64,000 nucleotides of DNA from Peltaster fructicola (lineage: Eukaryota > Ascomycota > Dothideomycetes): the NCBI GenBank assembly GCA_001592805.2, contig CP051140.1, positions 2,419,501-2,483,500 of the forward strand, in the 5' to 3' direction. A model generated the notes under the pieces. The model saw nothing but the letters and a program-made list of their open reading frames with translations. It was not told where the DNA came from and searched no databases. Shown piece after piece: positions 53,701-64,000 of the stretch; within the stretch, counting starts at the first letter, position 1; each line of letters opens with the position of its first letter. Made by a program: the position numbers and the translations under genes.

Positions 53701-56700
53701 TGTGCCTGAAAAGTGGAGCCTGCGATATCAACCTCAGCTTCAGCAGTCCTCCTCATAGCAATCGTCTTCTTCTCCTCGAGTTTGCCGATGCAGGCCACGC
53801 CCCTGTATGCTTTGAGCTTATCGTCTTCAAGACTCGGCTTCCCGTCATCGACGAGACATCATGCGTGAAGTACAGTCAAGCACAACGCAAGAAGGCGACT
53901 CCTCAAGCTTGATATGATGGCGAGACCAGCAACCAACAGCTGCTAGTTGTGCTGTACACACTCGTCTGCGGCATATCAGTGACTATGCACGCAAGAGATA
54001 CTAGCAGCAGATCTCGATGTGGTCCTCCATCCTGCATGCTATTCTACGAGCGCACTGCTGATGGTAGGATACTCTTCTGAGAAATGACAACGAACACAGC
54101 GGACTATCAATTCACCGAGCTCGATTACGACAACAGGATGATCAGAACAAGATGACACTGTTACATCACTGAAGCATGAACCCCTACTTCAGCAGAGCCA
54201 TCAATGAGAGCGACATGCAAATGACTAGGCGGTTCGCCCGCAAGCAGTCTATCGTCTGATGCGTTACACCTCACGATTGCCCAAAGACGAAGACATTGTA
54301 TAGTCCTCCACAACTACCACCTCGCGAAGACGTCCTTGCCTACATCTTGCAACCACATCACCGAATCTACCGCAGAGGCATATAACTAGGACACCTTGGA
54401 TGGCCACAATCTGAACGAGAACGATGGAATGTGAAGGGTAGCAGCAGCGAGTACCAGTCTGCAAATGGTCTGGAATACACACCGGTCAGCATGGGTGTGC
54501 ACATGCTGACAGTAGCGTCATCCTCTAGTCGTTCCACGACGTCTGTGATGTGCTGCTGTCCGCGGCGATGGAAGACAACAGAAGCGGTATGTGGAAAGCA
54601 GCTGTGCGAGAACTCTACTGCCCAATGGAACCACATCAGCTGGACGAACATCTTGAAACGGAAGTGACATCCTTTGTACAAGAACATGGAATTCACAATG
54701 GTCAAGTTCACATACACGGACCTGACACTCGCCCGATCATGCGCTGACAAGCTTTAAGTACCTCGACGGTGCCAATCTAAAGACTGTAACCTACCGGCAA
54801 GGATATGGTCACCTCTGCTTAGCCATCAGGGGCGTCAATCTAGAGAGAAACTGTTGACCACCCGCAAGGGCATCGCTACAAATCCGCCGACTTCACAACA
54901 TGACAATCGACAGAATGAGGACCCTTGGGCAATGTCACTCGCCTGCCTTAGTGATGGTCTTCCTCTCAATCAAGCAGTTCTATCGCTATAACCCCTTGTA
55001 GCAATCGAAAGTCGATCGCAGGACATGATGAAACTGATCATTCGATACAACGACATCTACTGTCGGAGAGTCGTACAAACACTCGACAAGTCGTCAGGAG
55101 AGAGACATATACTTCTAGAATGGCAGCAGTCCAGAACAAGAAGGAGGATGATGGTGTAGACGTTCAATAGATCACCAAGCAGGCGGAAGAGGCAGCAAAG
55201 TACAGACAAACCAAAGGCAGACGACCAATCGCCTGGATGTCGTCAGTGACTCCAACAACAAGAAGTCGATCGTGCAGCTGCTTCTCTTTAGCATTCACCT
55301 GATGGCCGAGTCTGTCAATCTCCAGCGAGGCAATCATCGAAAGCTCATCCTGGACGTACCGCCGACCGATGCTCTTTTGCAGTAGGCTGTTCGCATCTTC
55401 CAATTAGGCCAGAAGCATACGCCGAGCTTAAGGATGTCAGTATCGACAGCTCTTACGACGTTGTCGTGCTGTCTCGCTACCTTCGCTCTTGGCACGCTCA
55501 GCTTATTGATAGCGAGATCATTGATCTCGCCTGGCTCGCCGGACCAGACGACATGAAGCTGAGACTCCGGTATGCCTCTGCAGCCACTTCTCTGTCCGGT
55601 GGCGTCAATATCCTACCTAGCTTGCCCAAGAGGCTTCAGTGAGACCTTTGTCGATAGGCTTGTTCACCTACGTTTCGGCACTCGTATCGACGTCTTCGAC
55701 CACCATGCACTGAGGAAAGAACACTGAATGTGCTGCAACTCCCATCTTGAGATGATACACCATCTCGGCCCGGGAGGTGCTCATATGGAGCGCTTAGAAC
55801 ACGGCAGGAAGCTGTCAAGCATGAAGAGAACGAAGGGCGGCTCGAAGAAGTACCCAGAACTCATGGACGCCAAGCCAGTCAGCCTACCAGTCTACACCAT
55901 GGGCCCCCAAGGCTATCAGAAACGAGCCTACAGCAATGCCAACATAGATCTCGACACAGCCGCTGCAATCATCATCACATTCATAAAGGCCGACGCTCAA
56001 CAGGCTATCCAGGATGCAGACAAGTCATTTAGATGGCAGCATCACAGGCTAGTGTTGACATTCGACAGAATGTCCAGGGATGCCTTGATACCCGTTGTGC
56101 AGGACACTTCGACAGGCATCGACGAGGACGCTTTGAATTCATCAAGAGCAACGCTTCGGCACCTGGCTGAAGGCCGCCTCCGATCTCTATCGCTAGGAAT
56201 GCAGAAAGAACGTCTCGAATGATAAGGCAAACCAGCAGTATATCCCCTCGAGCCCACACTGGGTCATCGCTGTACGATGTACGACCAGCGGCAAGTATGA
56301 TCTGACTGTCTCCATGGTGAATGCCAGGTCCAGTGAGAGATCTAGTTGAGCTGGTGAATCAAGTCACTCACCCGCACTATGGTGTGTATCAGACTCAACG
56401 AATCGTCAAGCAGACCTACCGATTGTCAAGATCGCCGCCATAAGAACACTGATGTTGAGCCACACCGCAGGCAACAATCATAAAAGATACCCCGACGGAG
56501 CAGAATCCGTCAGGTATGCTCAGTTCGTCTTCTGCGAGATCACGCCGGTGAAGCTGTTGGATATGAATGCGGTCATAAGAAGATCGATGGTGTGTCAGCA
56601 ACTCACAAGAAGATTGATAACAATCCAACGGACAGGTACGATGATAAGGACCTCCAAAGCCAGCTGGAGAAGGACATGTCCTGCACGCACAGACAGCAGA

Positions 56701-58800
56701 GGCCTGAAGGTACGCAACTGTACACAATAATCCCTATCCACAAACGCTGTGAGTATGCACTAGACAACTACATCAGATCTAGCGGACGTACTGCAAGAGA
56801 GACTCAAGATCTAGGTCCTGACGTCAAGGAAGGCAATCATCAACGAAAGGAAGAGTCCTCAAGGCACTATTGACAGCAAACCAACATATGATCTTCAAGA
56901 GGAGCACAGCGTCCTTGCTGTTGCCAACACACGATGTCAGCGAGCATCGTCGTGTAGAGGCCAGCCTCGCAAGCGCAGGTATGGCATCATCTCATCATCG
57001 ACAAGAGCATGGCACCAACGGAACGTTGGTATCTTCAGTACAGCAATAATGCTATCAGCAACAGGATATCAGCAGAGCAATATCAAGTACGAAGTACCAT
57101 AGAGACAACAGCAGCAGAGCGCTGTCTCGGCTAAGCGCCACCTACAGCAGCACCGTTATGAGTAGGCAACCACAACAACGCTGACGATAGCACAGAGCAA
57201 ACAAGGGGCCACTTTGCAGCACCTTAGCACTGCGCTATCGTCGGGACATCACGACTGAACGGCCTGGTCACCACGAGCAGTTGCACTGCAACAGTGGAAC
57301 ATCACCACCTAGACTACTCAGCTAACATAGATCAGCATCAGGAAGCAGGCTTGTTGCCAGAAGAGAGCTAGCAGGCCATGGCTACATCGGAGGCTTCAAG
57401 AGCAAAGATTGTGTGGTAGAGCAGCAAGAAAAGCTTTCCGATGACAGCTATTGAACGACCATCGGTGTCGCAAGGCACAACATCAGCAGAAGAACATCTC
57501 GTTAGTGCACTACGCATACTGCCATTGTTGTTAGTAACACAGACGCACTGCTCCGCCCTGGTGTGATCAGCAGATGAAGAGCAGAGCATCAACGAATGAG
57601 CATCATGTGTGCCAGGTCCAGCAGAGCTATCTCATGATCGTTCGAAAACATTAAAGCACAGCCAGCAGCAGGACAGGAAACCATGAAGCATAGCACAAGA
57701 AACATACTACTGTGGCCGTGAATAGCAGAGAGAGAACAGAGCAGCATAACGTGAATGCGTTGTCGCCGACGACTGACTAGACCGGCAACACAGCAGCAGG
57801 ATCATTAGGAGCAGCTCACCATACCAGACCAAGTTTTGAACAGTCGCAAAGGAGCATCTCATCGCCGCCAGCAAGATCTGGGCAACGGTGGTGATACGGT
57901 CAAGGAGAGAACAGCAGGACGTTGCCGTAGCAGAGCACTTCCAGAGAACGAGCGGCGGAGCAGCAACATCAAAGCATTGCCAGTATGATGACACGAACAG
58001 AACCAGCAGGAATGGACGGTTTGACGCTTTCTGTGTTGTGTATGGCCGATTTGTCATGTGACACAATGGTTTGACACGCACAGTGGTGTGTGTGAATGGT
58101 CGACACGAACAGATGATCTGACACAGACCGCGATCTAAGGGACATATCGTCGCCGTCGTCGTCGGTCGTCATAGTTGAACAGCAGGTCAGCAGAGCATCA
58201 GAAGCGAGTTCGGCCGCGATTCCATTGTTGCAAGAAGGGCAGCAGCAGCAATGTAATTGGAAAGCAGGAAGAGCACGGCGACGCTAACAGTACAACATCG
58301 TCAATACATCCTCGCTCTTGGCAGGAGGACACCATCATCATGCCCTCGCTATCGGAGCACCTTCAAGAGCTAAGCAGCAACACCAGGACAGCTTCACTAG
58401 AAACTTTCTACGATGGACAGTGGAATCGGTCTCATATAAGCGCCTGAACAACTGAGCAGAGATCAAGCGGACAGACCTGATCTAGAGCTCGTCATCAAGC
58501 AACGCTGTCCATCATCTCAAACATATCCTCATCATGCTTGGAAACCCAGTGTCCAGGCGCTGACACAGCTCCTTTTTGCATCGTTGCAGAGAGCTTACCA
58601 TGTGATACTAGAGCATCATCACATGGCCAGAACCAGCACCCCCTTGACCATCGCCTCACCAGCATTCCCACTGAAGCGCTTCAACTCCTCTCTAGCCTCA
58701 CTCAGCACATTTCTGACCCTTCAATCGATCATATCGCTCCTACTGATCAAGCTCTTCCCGTCGGAGTATGTTGGCATGAGCGTGTTCGCTTCTATCATCA
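53701..58800. other. Gene-free, A-rich strand domain
   Basis: 5.1 kb in which the + strand is A- over T-rich; for example, 57061-57120 has 26 A against 7 T. It is full of CAGCAGAGCA and ACAACA words, especially at 56.9-58.4 kb. A decayed coding-like segment at 55.1-56.2 kb is listed separately. I see no intact gene, RNA gene or terminal repeat. Confidence 0.5.
55130..56222 (+). pseudogene. Coding-like relic of unknown family
   Basis: Several adjacent + strand pieces read like real protein, in different frames: around 55260-55400 (QLLLFSIHLMAESVNL), 55405-55641 (LKDVSIDSSYDVVVLSRYLR and IDLAWLAGPDDMKLRL), 55650-55727 (VDRLVHLRFGTRIDVFDHH) and 55728-56222 (NIDLDTAAAIIITFIKADAQ, LVLTFDRMSRDALIPVVQD). 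The pieces are interrupted a handful of times, so it is broken. I do not recognise the family. It could be an old captured gene or part of a mobile element. It is the only place in the gene-free block where codon-like structure is convincing. Confidence 0.4.
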
Positions 58801-61800
58801 TGCTCTCAATCAGATCGTCGGCAAGACAGCATCATGCCATCAGAGCATACCCTGGAGTCATCCAGTATCGCCAAGGATGGGTGATTCCTTCTTGGACTTC
58901 CTCTGCTTACCGAACATCGCGACCCTTGATCGATCACATCTCTGATTGAACCTCGGATACTCAATCGCTTTCCTATCTCAACCATATGTAGGATATTCGA
59001 CACAGCACCATCGACTCGATTCTCGTTTAGGAAGTACGTCTAAAGTAGCTCAGGGAAGCCTTTCATATCCTGCAGCTCAGCTTCACTTCCTCTAAGCAAT
59101 ATAGGCTTGAGCGAGGTATATGCCTGGATTGGCGACTTATCCATCAGATGGAGATCGAACGGACATGCTGACATATTTCACGACCGAGATATGGCTGCCG
59201 CTATGGATATGAGAGTCGTCATACTTCTATTGACGATCTACAAGCTCAGCTGGCATCTACCTACGCTTCTGCATTGCTTGATCGTGTGAGACTGCTCTTT
59301 CACTTCTACAACTTCCTTTGACACAAGCTCTTGGCTTTGACAATAAACAGGCAAAACATCAAGCCTCTTGTAATAAGGCACGCCGTAGACCTCTCTTACA
59401 GTCTCCAAAAACACAGCATCAGCAAGAACCAGCTTAGCTACTGATCCGCCAGCGTGCCAAGATGCCGTGGCATCGAAGGTGCAGTTGTTGATCACAATCC
59501 AGAAATCATCCTGAATGTCATGCTTCCTCATCTCGAATGAACAGCCACTTGAACACATCCACATTCTCCAATTTACCTAGCTGGACCTGACACAACAACC
59601 AGTCCTGTAAGCAGGCCCGACACCGTGGCGAAAGACGATAGGAGTGACAATCAACATGCTGTCAGGCCTGGGCTTGTGAGAGACCCAGGTTCCGATGATG
59701 TTCCATACAGGCTGCACAGGCTGGACCATTGCCTTGACGTCTATTGTATGTACAATCATGGAAGGTGCTTGTATCAGCTCTGTCAGATCCAGATCAACAC
59801 GCCAGGACCACGATATCCAAGACTTACGCCCTTGTCAGGTCGAAGCATCCAAGAAGGTCACGATTGCATTGTGTGACACCTTCACACAAAGGCAGTTCTA
59901 TGCGCTGCACATGTCTCCCTCAAACGTTATGCGAAGAACTCCTGACTTGGTAATTGCCCTGGATGTTCTTGAACCGAATCCGCTCGTTCTGTGCTGGAGC
60001 AGCAGTTATGGATCGTAAGGTCTGTCCGTATGCTGCAGTATCCACGTGCTGAAAGCACAACTCTGCCAATATGCCTTTGCTGGCCGTCATGAAGCATTAT
60101 AGCTGTCGTCCACTTATAATGTTTTCATGATCGGGTGAAAAGAATCGGTCTCGTCGGTGTCGATCATATATCCTGTAGCCACCTCACCTGCCGTCCACCA
60201 GCATGAACCGGGCATCACTGCTCTCGGTAGGTGTTCACAATCTGGTGGCAGTGATGTCTGATTCATTTCTTGTGTCAAGAGGACATCATGCATTGCATCC
60301 ATGACAAATATCAGTGCTACCTCGTTCCACAATGCACATCGTTGAGGTCGTTGGTTCCTTGGATGTGAATCAAGTGTTGACTTTGCACATGTTCAAGTAC
60401 TCCGGCTGCGACAAAAGCCTCAAGTGACAGTGGTCCCTTCATAAGTACATGCAAGAGCTCTCAGATCCAGTTGGTACTGGTCCCATGCCTAATCATGTCC
60501 AATCATCTTCTGCAACTATCATCTCGTATATTAAGGACAGGCAGGTTGTAGCTTTTGAAGTTGAGCTGATCAATCTCCGTTGAGTAGTCGACTATTCTTG
60601 ATTGCCAAGTGTTCTTGAGCTGGCGAAACTCACGCATCAGTGTTGGGACTACTCCAAGGGCCGGACATATTGTAGCCCGTCAGGAGTGACGGAGCTGCTG
60701 TGGTGCAACCTGATGAGTGGCGTCCTCGCGTCCGAACGATGGTCATCAGAGACACGAATGAGCTCCTCAGGCTGTAGGATCCTGCTGTCTAGAGTGAGTT
60801 GATTTGCTTCATTCATAGCGCTAGAGGCGCTGTTGAAGACGTTTGAGTGTCGCTGTCCATCGTGTACTTTGAGCTCGGAAGTGCATTATCGTTGCGCTCC
60901 CGATGCGTCCAGGGTTGCTTGGTCAGATGCGTCTTGATCATAGTCTTGAGGGCTGTCTTGTGCTCAGATGATGCCACCTGGTTGTCGCATCACCAGTCAT
61001 CTTGTCCTTTTTTCCGATGAAGCCCGACTGCCATGTTTTCGAGTGCCACAGGACACATCGTTGTCATCTCGGAGCTTGCCATGGTCGTTGTGTTTATCGT
61101 CGACCTGTTGATCGCTCAGAGACGCACGCCTTCGATGATCTTCTTTGCTGCCTTGGATCTTGTCGTTGTCGTCCTTCTTCTTGCTGCTGTCGTTCTGCTA
61201 ACGCTGCTGTCGTTCTTGGTCTTGTTGATGTCACCCTGCTCCTTGACCTCTCCCTACATGGTCCCTTGCTCCATTGTTCCCTAAGTTCTCGGCCTGGGGC
61301 TTCTTTGCACCGTCTGCTTGTTCCTGATCTCTTCGTCCGTGAGACTATCATAGCAACAGGTTGTCCGATTCAGTGATGCTCGGGATGCTTCAGGTGTGTA
61401 ATCTGCAAGATGTCGACAATGTTTACCATGAGTAGCTGCACCCACCTGCTGACCATGAGCGCGACATCCTGGAGATCCATCAGACGTCTCTCTTGATCCA
61501 CCCACTTCGTCTGTCGTACTTCATCGTTCATCTTGGTAGCTTGCCCAATGCTTGCTTCATCGCCATTGTGAGTCACTCCTGGACGTCTCTCTCCGCTATC
61601 TTTGAAGTCAATCTAGTGACTATGCTTGGCGGCACTCCATCCAGCTCATTGTCGATGTCCACTAAGTCGATTCTGCAGGTTGATACACTGATACATTCCA
61701 TTCACTTTGTGGTGACATTGTAGCTCCGAGGTGATGAATCGATCAGACCTCGCGCAACATTGACACTCAGGTCTTGCTGTATTAGCATTGTCCACCACTC

Positions 61801-62389
61801 ACTGTCAGGTACCATCTTACAGGCTTGTCTCGCAGGCCATTCTTGAGATATCCTTGTAGGACAGCAAACATCACCAGTACCCGGAACTGCAATGCTTGCT
61901 GAAGCAACGATCCGCTCTAGCCGGTCTGTGCATCTAGACAATGCTCGGCGATGGTGATGTTCTAGCAAGATCCCTGATGGCCTCGGTGATTTGGCAACTG
62001 CAGCCAGCCTGTCTTGGATTGGAGGCGAGATGAGGTCTCACTGCAAGGCCCAGAAATCTATCCTGCAAACATTGTCTTATTAGCGATCATCACATGTTTC
62101 CCTACGAGCAATGGCCAATGTTGATGGTCATCGAGTGCGGTCTGGAATGGTCCTAGAAATGTCGTACTTCAACACCATAGTGGTTGCTCGTAGATCTCGA
62201 CGATAAGCAAGCAGCATCAAAGGCATGCCAATCAGGAACAACACTGATTAGGATGTTCGTGCACATTGTAACGTTGATGTCAATGAGAGCGGCCGCAGAA
62301 GACCTTAATAAGAGGTGACACGCGCGCCAAGACTTCCGTGCAGCTACATAACATCACTCTTCGATCAAAATCTATCCCACTCTATCAGC
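58801..62389. other. Gene-free, mixed and partly T-rich domain
   Basis: 3.6 kb without a supportable intact gene. Parts of the + strand are strongly T-rich (61141-61200 has 29 T against 2 A), with GTCGTTGTC and TTGCTGCTGT words; other parts are balanced. A possible relic is at 59.24-60.33 kb. The last few hundred bases should contain the promoter of the gene at 62390. Confidence 0.45.
59238..60332 (-). pseudogene. Possible coding relic, minus strand
   Basis: Three minus-strand frames in order read like protein: 60332-60114 (MWNEVALIFVMDAMHDVLLT), 59759-59577 (WNIIGTWVSHKPRPDSMLIV) and 59564-59238 (FEMRKHDIQDDFWIVINNCT, and then REVYGVPYYKRLDVLPVYCQ). A competing + strand frame (59695-60018, containing LVIALDVLEPNPLVLCW) overlaps the gap between the first two. 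No family is recognised. It is either a worn gene with lost splice sites or chance frames in balanced sequence. Confidence 0.25.
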
Positions 62390-62854
62390 ATGTCGAGCGA
62401 AGCTCTTATCGCTAGCCAAGAGGACATTCAGCCATTCTTCACGATCATCGAGGATGCAGAAGGCGACATCATCCACCCACAAGTCCACTATGTGTTCTCC
62501 GACGACGATCCCGAGCTCTTGACATCAGCTGCCATTGAACATCCTCATCGTGTTGTCCTTATAGATACTGACGGCAAATCTATCACAAATGTCTCTTCTC
62601 TATCGCCTGACTGGCAAGCTGTAAGAGCGGATATCTCACAAGCACCATCGTGGGGAGATGAGGCCGCAAAAGGTTTCATGCTCCGAATCACTGGTAAAGA
62701 GGCTACCACTTCACCGGCTGGTTCCCTCGACGAGCTCGTCGCAAGCTTCGATCGAGAGATGGAAAGCCTCGTTGAGCTTCTTGGGTGTGAAGAGACCAAG
62801 ATCGCCGAGCAGGCACAAATTAAAGATGAATCGCAGCATGGCAGCTCTGAATGA
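62390..62854 (+). CDS. Small acidic conserved protein, unknown function
   Basis: A single-exon gene of 154 aa. I start it at MSSEALIASQEDIQPFFTII, since the in-frame upstream extension from 62315 looks like leader sequence. There is no domain I can name. Seen are an N-terminal strand-rich part (PFFTIIEDAEGDIIHPQVHY, then VFSDDDPELLTSA) and a middle stretch (HRVVLIDTDGKSITNVSSLS). A C-terminal helix follows (LDELVASFDREMESLVELLG), which could be a coiled coil, and then an acidic tail. No signal or membrane segment. It marks the return to ordinary gene-bearing sequence and converges with the cytochrome b5-like gene. Confidence 0.75.
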   Translation: MSSEALIASQEDIQPFFTIIEDAEGDIIHPQVHYVFSDDDPELLTSAAIEHPHRVVLIDTDGKSITNVSSLSPDWQAVRADISQAPSWGDEAAKGFMLRITGKEATTSPAGSLDELVASFDREMESLVELLGCEETKIAEQAQIKDESQHGSSE

Positions 62855-63193
62855 ACTGCACACATCATGTTCACGGAGAAGGCAGCTCTTAGTGTCTTGA
62901 TAGTAGCACTTCCAATCACAAGCACCAACAAGGAATCTCTTCTCATCAGCAACACACCTCACGAAACATCAGAGCCTCGAACAGAGCTGCAGCATTTCGA
63001 ACATCCTAGGATCAACTCTTTTAGACTGCCGTCCGGTGTACAGTCACACGTAGCGAGGGCCATGCTGGACTGCGAACTCGAGGCTGAGAACACACTTCTC
63101 AACAAAACATCTGGATTGAGACCCAAGATAGATGACCAGTCACCAAACTCCAGCATCTGGTGCATTGACACTACGTGGCATCAACGGAATACA
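62855..63193. other. Convergent 3' intergenic region
   Basis: 339 bp between two converging genes. It probably holds both 3' UTRs. A 114-codon + frame overlaps it but is not protein-like. Confidence 0.5.
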
Positions 63194-64000
63194 TTAGTCT
63201 ATATCTTCTAGTGTTCCTTCGGCATCCTCTGACACCAATATACCCACTAAACATGCACTCAACATGCCCTCCCAATTCACCCAAGGATGAATATCCATAA
63301 ACAGCTTCGTGCCGTCACGTCCAGCACTCTTGAAGAGCTCCTTCTCACCTCCAGGATGGAAAGGCAGGTACGGCGTAATGTTGTAGACCTTGCCCTGGTA
63401 GCTACTCCATATAGGCTTGCCCTTCCTGCCATTCATCACCTTTAACTGCGATGGTGTTACTCGCTGAAGTGATGGCACTCCACTCAAGTTACTCGACCTG
63501 GTCAGAGATGCCCAATCCATCGGAGAGTGACCAGGGCTGAGAAGGACTTTGCCACGAGCATTTGAGCCAACACGCTGTTGACTGTTCCCAGGAGGACCTC
63601 TATTTGGGAGAGGACCTGAGGAACCACTAGGAGGCGGCATTAGACCTGCTGGTACCAGAGATGATCTGGGAGGTGCTGGCTGACGAGATGGCGCTTGTAG
63701 TGACCTGGGAGGTGCCAGATTCGAAGCCGACTGTGTTCCAGGAGAGATCCTTCCAGTTGGTGAATTGACATCAGTCTCCCGACGGTCTCTTGCTTCCGTA
63801 TGCTCAGTGAGCTCAAAGGATGGAACATCTGGTGCTATAACTTGTGGTTCTGCCTTTGGGGTACTCTGATTGTCTTCCTTGTCTGTATCGAAACCATCTT
63901 TGTCGGATGCTTGACTTGTGTCTGCTGTAGTTGTATCTGTAGGCGCTTTCTCGCCGGAAAGTGATATGGTTTGCCACAAAGAATTGAGCACCGATGTCAT
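63194..64000 (-). CDS. Cytochrome b5-like protein, Irc21 type
   Basis: Begins with the ATG at the last three bases of the window (64000-63998) and runs 268 aa as one exon. The N-terminal 165 residues are disordered, rich in Pro/Ser/Thr (APPRSLQAPSRQPAPPRS). The C-terminal 100 residues form a cytochrome b5 fold: KGKPIWSSYQGKVYNITPYL, then PFHPGGEKELFKSAGRDGTK, then LFMDIHPWVNWEGMLSACLV. The two haem-ligand histidines are those of FHPGG and DIHPWV. There is no C-terminal membrane anchor, so it should be soluble, unlike ER cytochrome b5. Yeast Irc21 has the same arrangement. Electron-transfer partners are unknown. The promoter is outside the window, and an upstream exon cannot be ruled out. Confidence 0.88.
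   Translation of the reverse strand: MTSVLNSLWQTISLSGEKAPTDTTTADTSQASDKDGFDTDKEDNQSTPKAEPQVIAPDVPSFELTEHTEARDRRETDVNSPTGRISPGTQSASNLAPPRSLQAPSRQPAPPRSSLVPAGLMPPPSGSSGPLPNRGPPGNSQQRVGSNARGKVLLSPGHSPMDWASLTRSSNLSGVPSLQRVTPSQLKVMNGRKGKPIWSSYQGKVYNITPYLPFHPGGEKELFKSAGRDGTKLFMDIHPWVNWEGMLSACLVGILVSEDAEGTLEDID

Noticed and set aside
41000-62300. Retrotransposon or DNA transposon origin for the gene-free block
   Set aside because: I looked for reverse-transcriptase, integrase and transposase motifs, long terminal repeats and inverted ends and saw none I could defend; unidentified relics remain possible.
41000-62300. RIP-mutated heterochromatin
   Set aside because: The block is not AT-rich and is not dominated by TpA; its oddity is strand skew instead.
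62867-63211. 114-codon + frame between the two last genes
   Set aside because: Lies in a convergent 3' region and overlaps the next gene's end; sequence not protein-like.

Overview
This is genomic DNA of a filamentous ascomycete (Pezizomycotina). The evidence is many very short GT-AG introns (mostly 42 to 59 nt) with CTGAC-type branch sites, a Zn2Cys6 regulator with an intron-split zinc cluster, a fungal microbial rhodopsin, a fungal-type nicotinate phosphoribosyltransferase, and roughly balanced base composition. I cannot name the species; a Dothideomycete is a reasonable guess only.

The left 40 kb is ordinary, gene-bearing chromosome. In order it holds: the 3' part of a multi-pass membrane protein (+); a LisH/WD40 protein (-); a Caj1/Djp1-type DnaJ protein (+); nicotinate phosphoribosyltransferase (-); a Sym1/Mpv17 protein (+); a mitochondrial BolA protein (-) head to head with a conserved unknown (+); a 3.2-kb gene-poor gap; a Zn2Cys6 regulator (-); a short-chain dehydrogenase (-); a PIN-like, RGG-tailed protein (+); a three-RPEL protein (-); a proton-pump-type rhodopsin (-); an aldehyde dehydrogenase (-); an HSDL2-like dehydrogenase (+); a large Ser/Thr-rich cell-surface protein with about five 70-residue repeats (+); a Ure2-like glutathione transferase (+); a decayed Ser/Thr-rich gene (-); eIF3a (+) with an apparent one-base frameshift; and a BCAS3-like WD protein (+). 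Several exon structures were worked out here from splice sites and reading-frame continuity, because contiguous frames miss the first or last exons. Most of these genes are housekeeping, and nothing looks like an operon or a metabolite cluster. The clearest functional themes are mitochondrial or redox metabolism (BolA, Sym1, ALDH, GST, dehydrogenases) and translation and protein folding.

From about 40.6 kb to 62.4 kb the window changes character. There is no convincing intact gene. Instead there are several unrelated minisatellites (40-bp, 18-bp, about 78-bp, 30-bp and 47-bp units), decayed coding-like fragments, and consecutive 4 to 6 kb domains of opposite strand composition: C-rich, then G-rich, then A-rich, then partly T-rich on the + strand. 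This skew mosaic is the most unusual thing in the window and is not explained by any feature I recognise.

Ordinary genes resume at 62.4 kb with a small acidic conserved protein (+) and a cytochrome b5-like Irc21-type protein (-) whose start codon is the last three bases of the window.
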